Below are positions 62,595-64,000 of a stretch of 64,000 nt of DNA, in pieces. The translations under genes and the position numbers were made by a program. The stretch is from Nemertoderma westbladi. Its lineage: Eukaryota; Xenacoelomorpha; Nemertodermatida; Nemertodermatidae. The stretch spans positions 1 to 64,000 of the forward strand of contig JAUCBJ010007720.1 in assembly GCA_032718475.1 (NCBI GenBank), in the 5' to 3' direction. Position 1 is the stretch's first letter, and the number at the start of each line of letters is the position of its first letter. The notes under the pieces were generated by a model. The model was not told the DNA's origin, searched no databases, and worked only from the letters and a program-made list of their open reading frames with translations.

Positions 62595-64000
62595 TAGGTA
62601 AACTCCACTCAACACATATCAACCCAGAATAGGCCTATCTGTAAGTGCAACATGTATCAATCCAGAGTAGGCCTATCTGTAAGTACAACATGTATCAATC
62701 CAGAGTAGGCCTACCTGTAAGTACAACATGTATCAATCCAGAGTAGGCCTATCTGTAAGTGCAACATGTATCAATCCAGAGTAGGCCTATCTGTAAGTAC
62801 AACATGTATCAATCCAGAGTAGGCTTATCTGTAAGTACAACATGTATCAATCCAGAGTAGGCCTATCTGTAAGTACAACATGTATCAATCCAGAGTAGGC
62901 CTACCTGTACGTACAACATGTATCAATCCAGAGTAGGCTTACCTGTACGTACAACATGTATCAATCAAGAGTAGGCCTACCTGTAAGTACAACATGTATC
63001 AATCCAGAGTAGGCCTACCTGTAAGTACAACATGTATCAATCCAGAGTAGGCCTACCTGTAAGTACAACATGTATCAATACAGAGTAGGCCAACCTGTAA
63101 GTACAACATGTATCAATCCAGAATAGGCCTATCTGTAAGTACAACATGTATCAATCCACAGTAGGCCTATCTGTAAGTACAACATATATCAATCCAGAGT
63201 AGGCCTACCTGTAAGTACAACATGTATCAATCCAGAGTAGGCCTACCTGTAAGTACAACATGTATCATTCCAGAGTAGGCCTATCTGTAAGTACAACATG
63301 TATCAATCCACAGTAGGCCTATCTGTAAGTACAACATGTATCAATCCAGAGTAGGCCTATCTGTAAGTACAACATGTATCAATCCAGAGTAAACCTATCT
63401 GTACGTACAACATGTATCAATCCAGAGTAGGCCTACCTGTAAGTACAACATGTATCAATCCAGAGTAGACCTACCTGTAAGTACAACATGTATTAATCCA
63501 GAGTAGGCCTATCTGTAAGTACAACATGTATCAATCCAGAGTAGGCCTATCTGTAAGTACAACATGTATCAATCCAGAGTAGGCCAACCTGTAAGTACAA
63601 CATGTATCAATCCGGAGTAGGCCTATCTGTAAGTACAACATGTATCAATCCAGAGTAGGCCTATCTGTAAGTACAACATGTATCAATCCAGAGTAGGCCA
63701 ACCTGTAAGTACAACATGTATCAATCCGGAGTAGGCCTATCTGTAAGTACAACATGTATCAATCCAGAGTAGGCCTATCTGTAAGTACAACATGTATCAA
63801 TCCAGAGTAGGCCCACCTGTAAGTACAACATGTATCAATCCGGAGTAGGCCTATCTGTAAGTACAACATGTATCAATCCAGAGTAGGCCTATCTGTAAGT
63901 ACAACATGTATCAATCCAGAGTAGGCCAACCTGTAAGTACAACATGTATCAATCCAGATTAGACCTATCTGTAAGTACAACATGTATCAATCCAGAGTAG
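62595..64000. repeat. 38-bp minisatellite, running off the window
   Basis: The unit is GTAAGTACAACATGTATCAA followed by TCCAGAGTAGGCCTATCT. About 37 units are present to the window end. Variants alternate TATCT, TACCT and CAACCT before the next GTAAGT, and some stretches repeat as three-unit blocks (63.5-63.9 kb). Confidence 0.95.

Noticed and set aside
1-64000. tRNA, rRNA or other structured RNA genes
   Set aside because: No cloverleaf, rRNA core or spliceosomal RNA signature was recognised by reading; a covariance-model scan was not possible.

Overview
The window is animal genomic DNA with no prokaryotic gene organisation. It is AT-rich and full of minisatellites, foldback elements and nested retrotransposons. 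Short words such as TAGGCCTAC and ACCGGTAC recur throughout. Together with BEL/Pao and Polinton-type elements they suggest a marine invertebrate, most likely an echinoderm. That assignment is inference. Host coding sequence is scarce: one RING-finger exon (minus, 4.8-5.0 kb) and two candidate spliced exons (minus, 6.3-6.4 kb; plus, 16.4-16.5 kb).

Layout. 0-13 kb: old retroelement pieces (non-LTR family A at 0.7 and 10 kb, a BEL/Pao pol scrap at 2.3-3.0 kb, a 5'-truncated family B copy with an 11-bp target-site duplication at 7.4-7.9 kb, and an R2-like restriction-like-endonuclease fragment at 11.9-12.9 kb), an inverted pair of short-repeat arrays at 1.4-2.4 kb, and a long foldback at 13.0-13.7 kb. 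13.8-15.5 kb: a 63/70-bp minisatellite. 16.7-24.6 kb: a very large 32/24-bp minisatellite split by a family A insertion with a 10-bp duplication. 24.6-24.9 kb: a foldback, MITE-like element.

26.65-42.61 kb: a complete BEL/Pao LTR retrotransposon on the minus strand, 15,960 bp long. Its two 1,080-bp LTRs differ at 14 positions by eye and it is flanked by the 5-bp duplication ACTAC. It carries gag, protease, RT/RNase H and integrase, all broken by frameshifts or stops. Between integrase and the 3' LTR it also carries an unusual ORF with three CCHC zinc knuckles. The element sits at the left edge of what remains of a Polinton/adintovirus-type capsid module (42.6-48.6 kb): a basic minor-capsid-like protein, a double-jelly-roll major capsid protein, an apparently intact adenovirus-type cysteine protease, a small unknown ORF, and two overlapping unknown genes on the other strand. 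The major capsid gene is itself split by a non-LTR retrotransposon with an uninterrupted 759-aa RT reading frame. No polymerase, integrase or packaging ATPase of the Polinton was found.

49-60 kb: a G-rich repeat, then a pile-up of non-LTR elements: CR1/Rex1-like, family A (three pieces, two of them head-to-head), and family B inserted with a 10-bp duplication into a Jockey/CR1-like RT. 60-64 kb: non-coding DNA ending in a 38-bp minisatellite that runs off the window.

No metabolic or regulatory operon is present. What can be read is the history of nested insertions. The two most unusual coding units are the extra zinc-knuckle ORF of the BEL element and the pair of overlapping unknown genes next to the Polinton protease.
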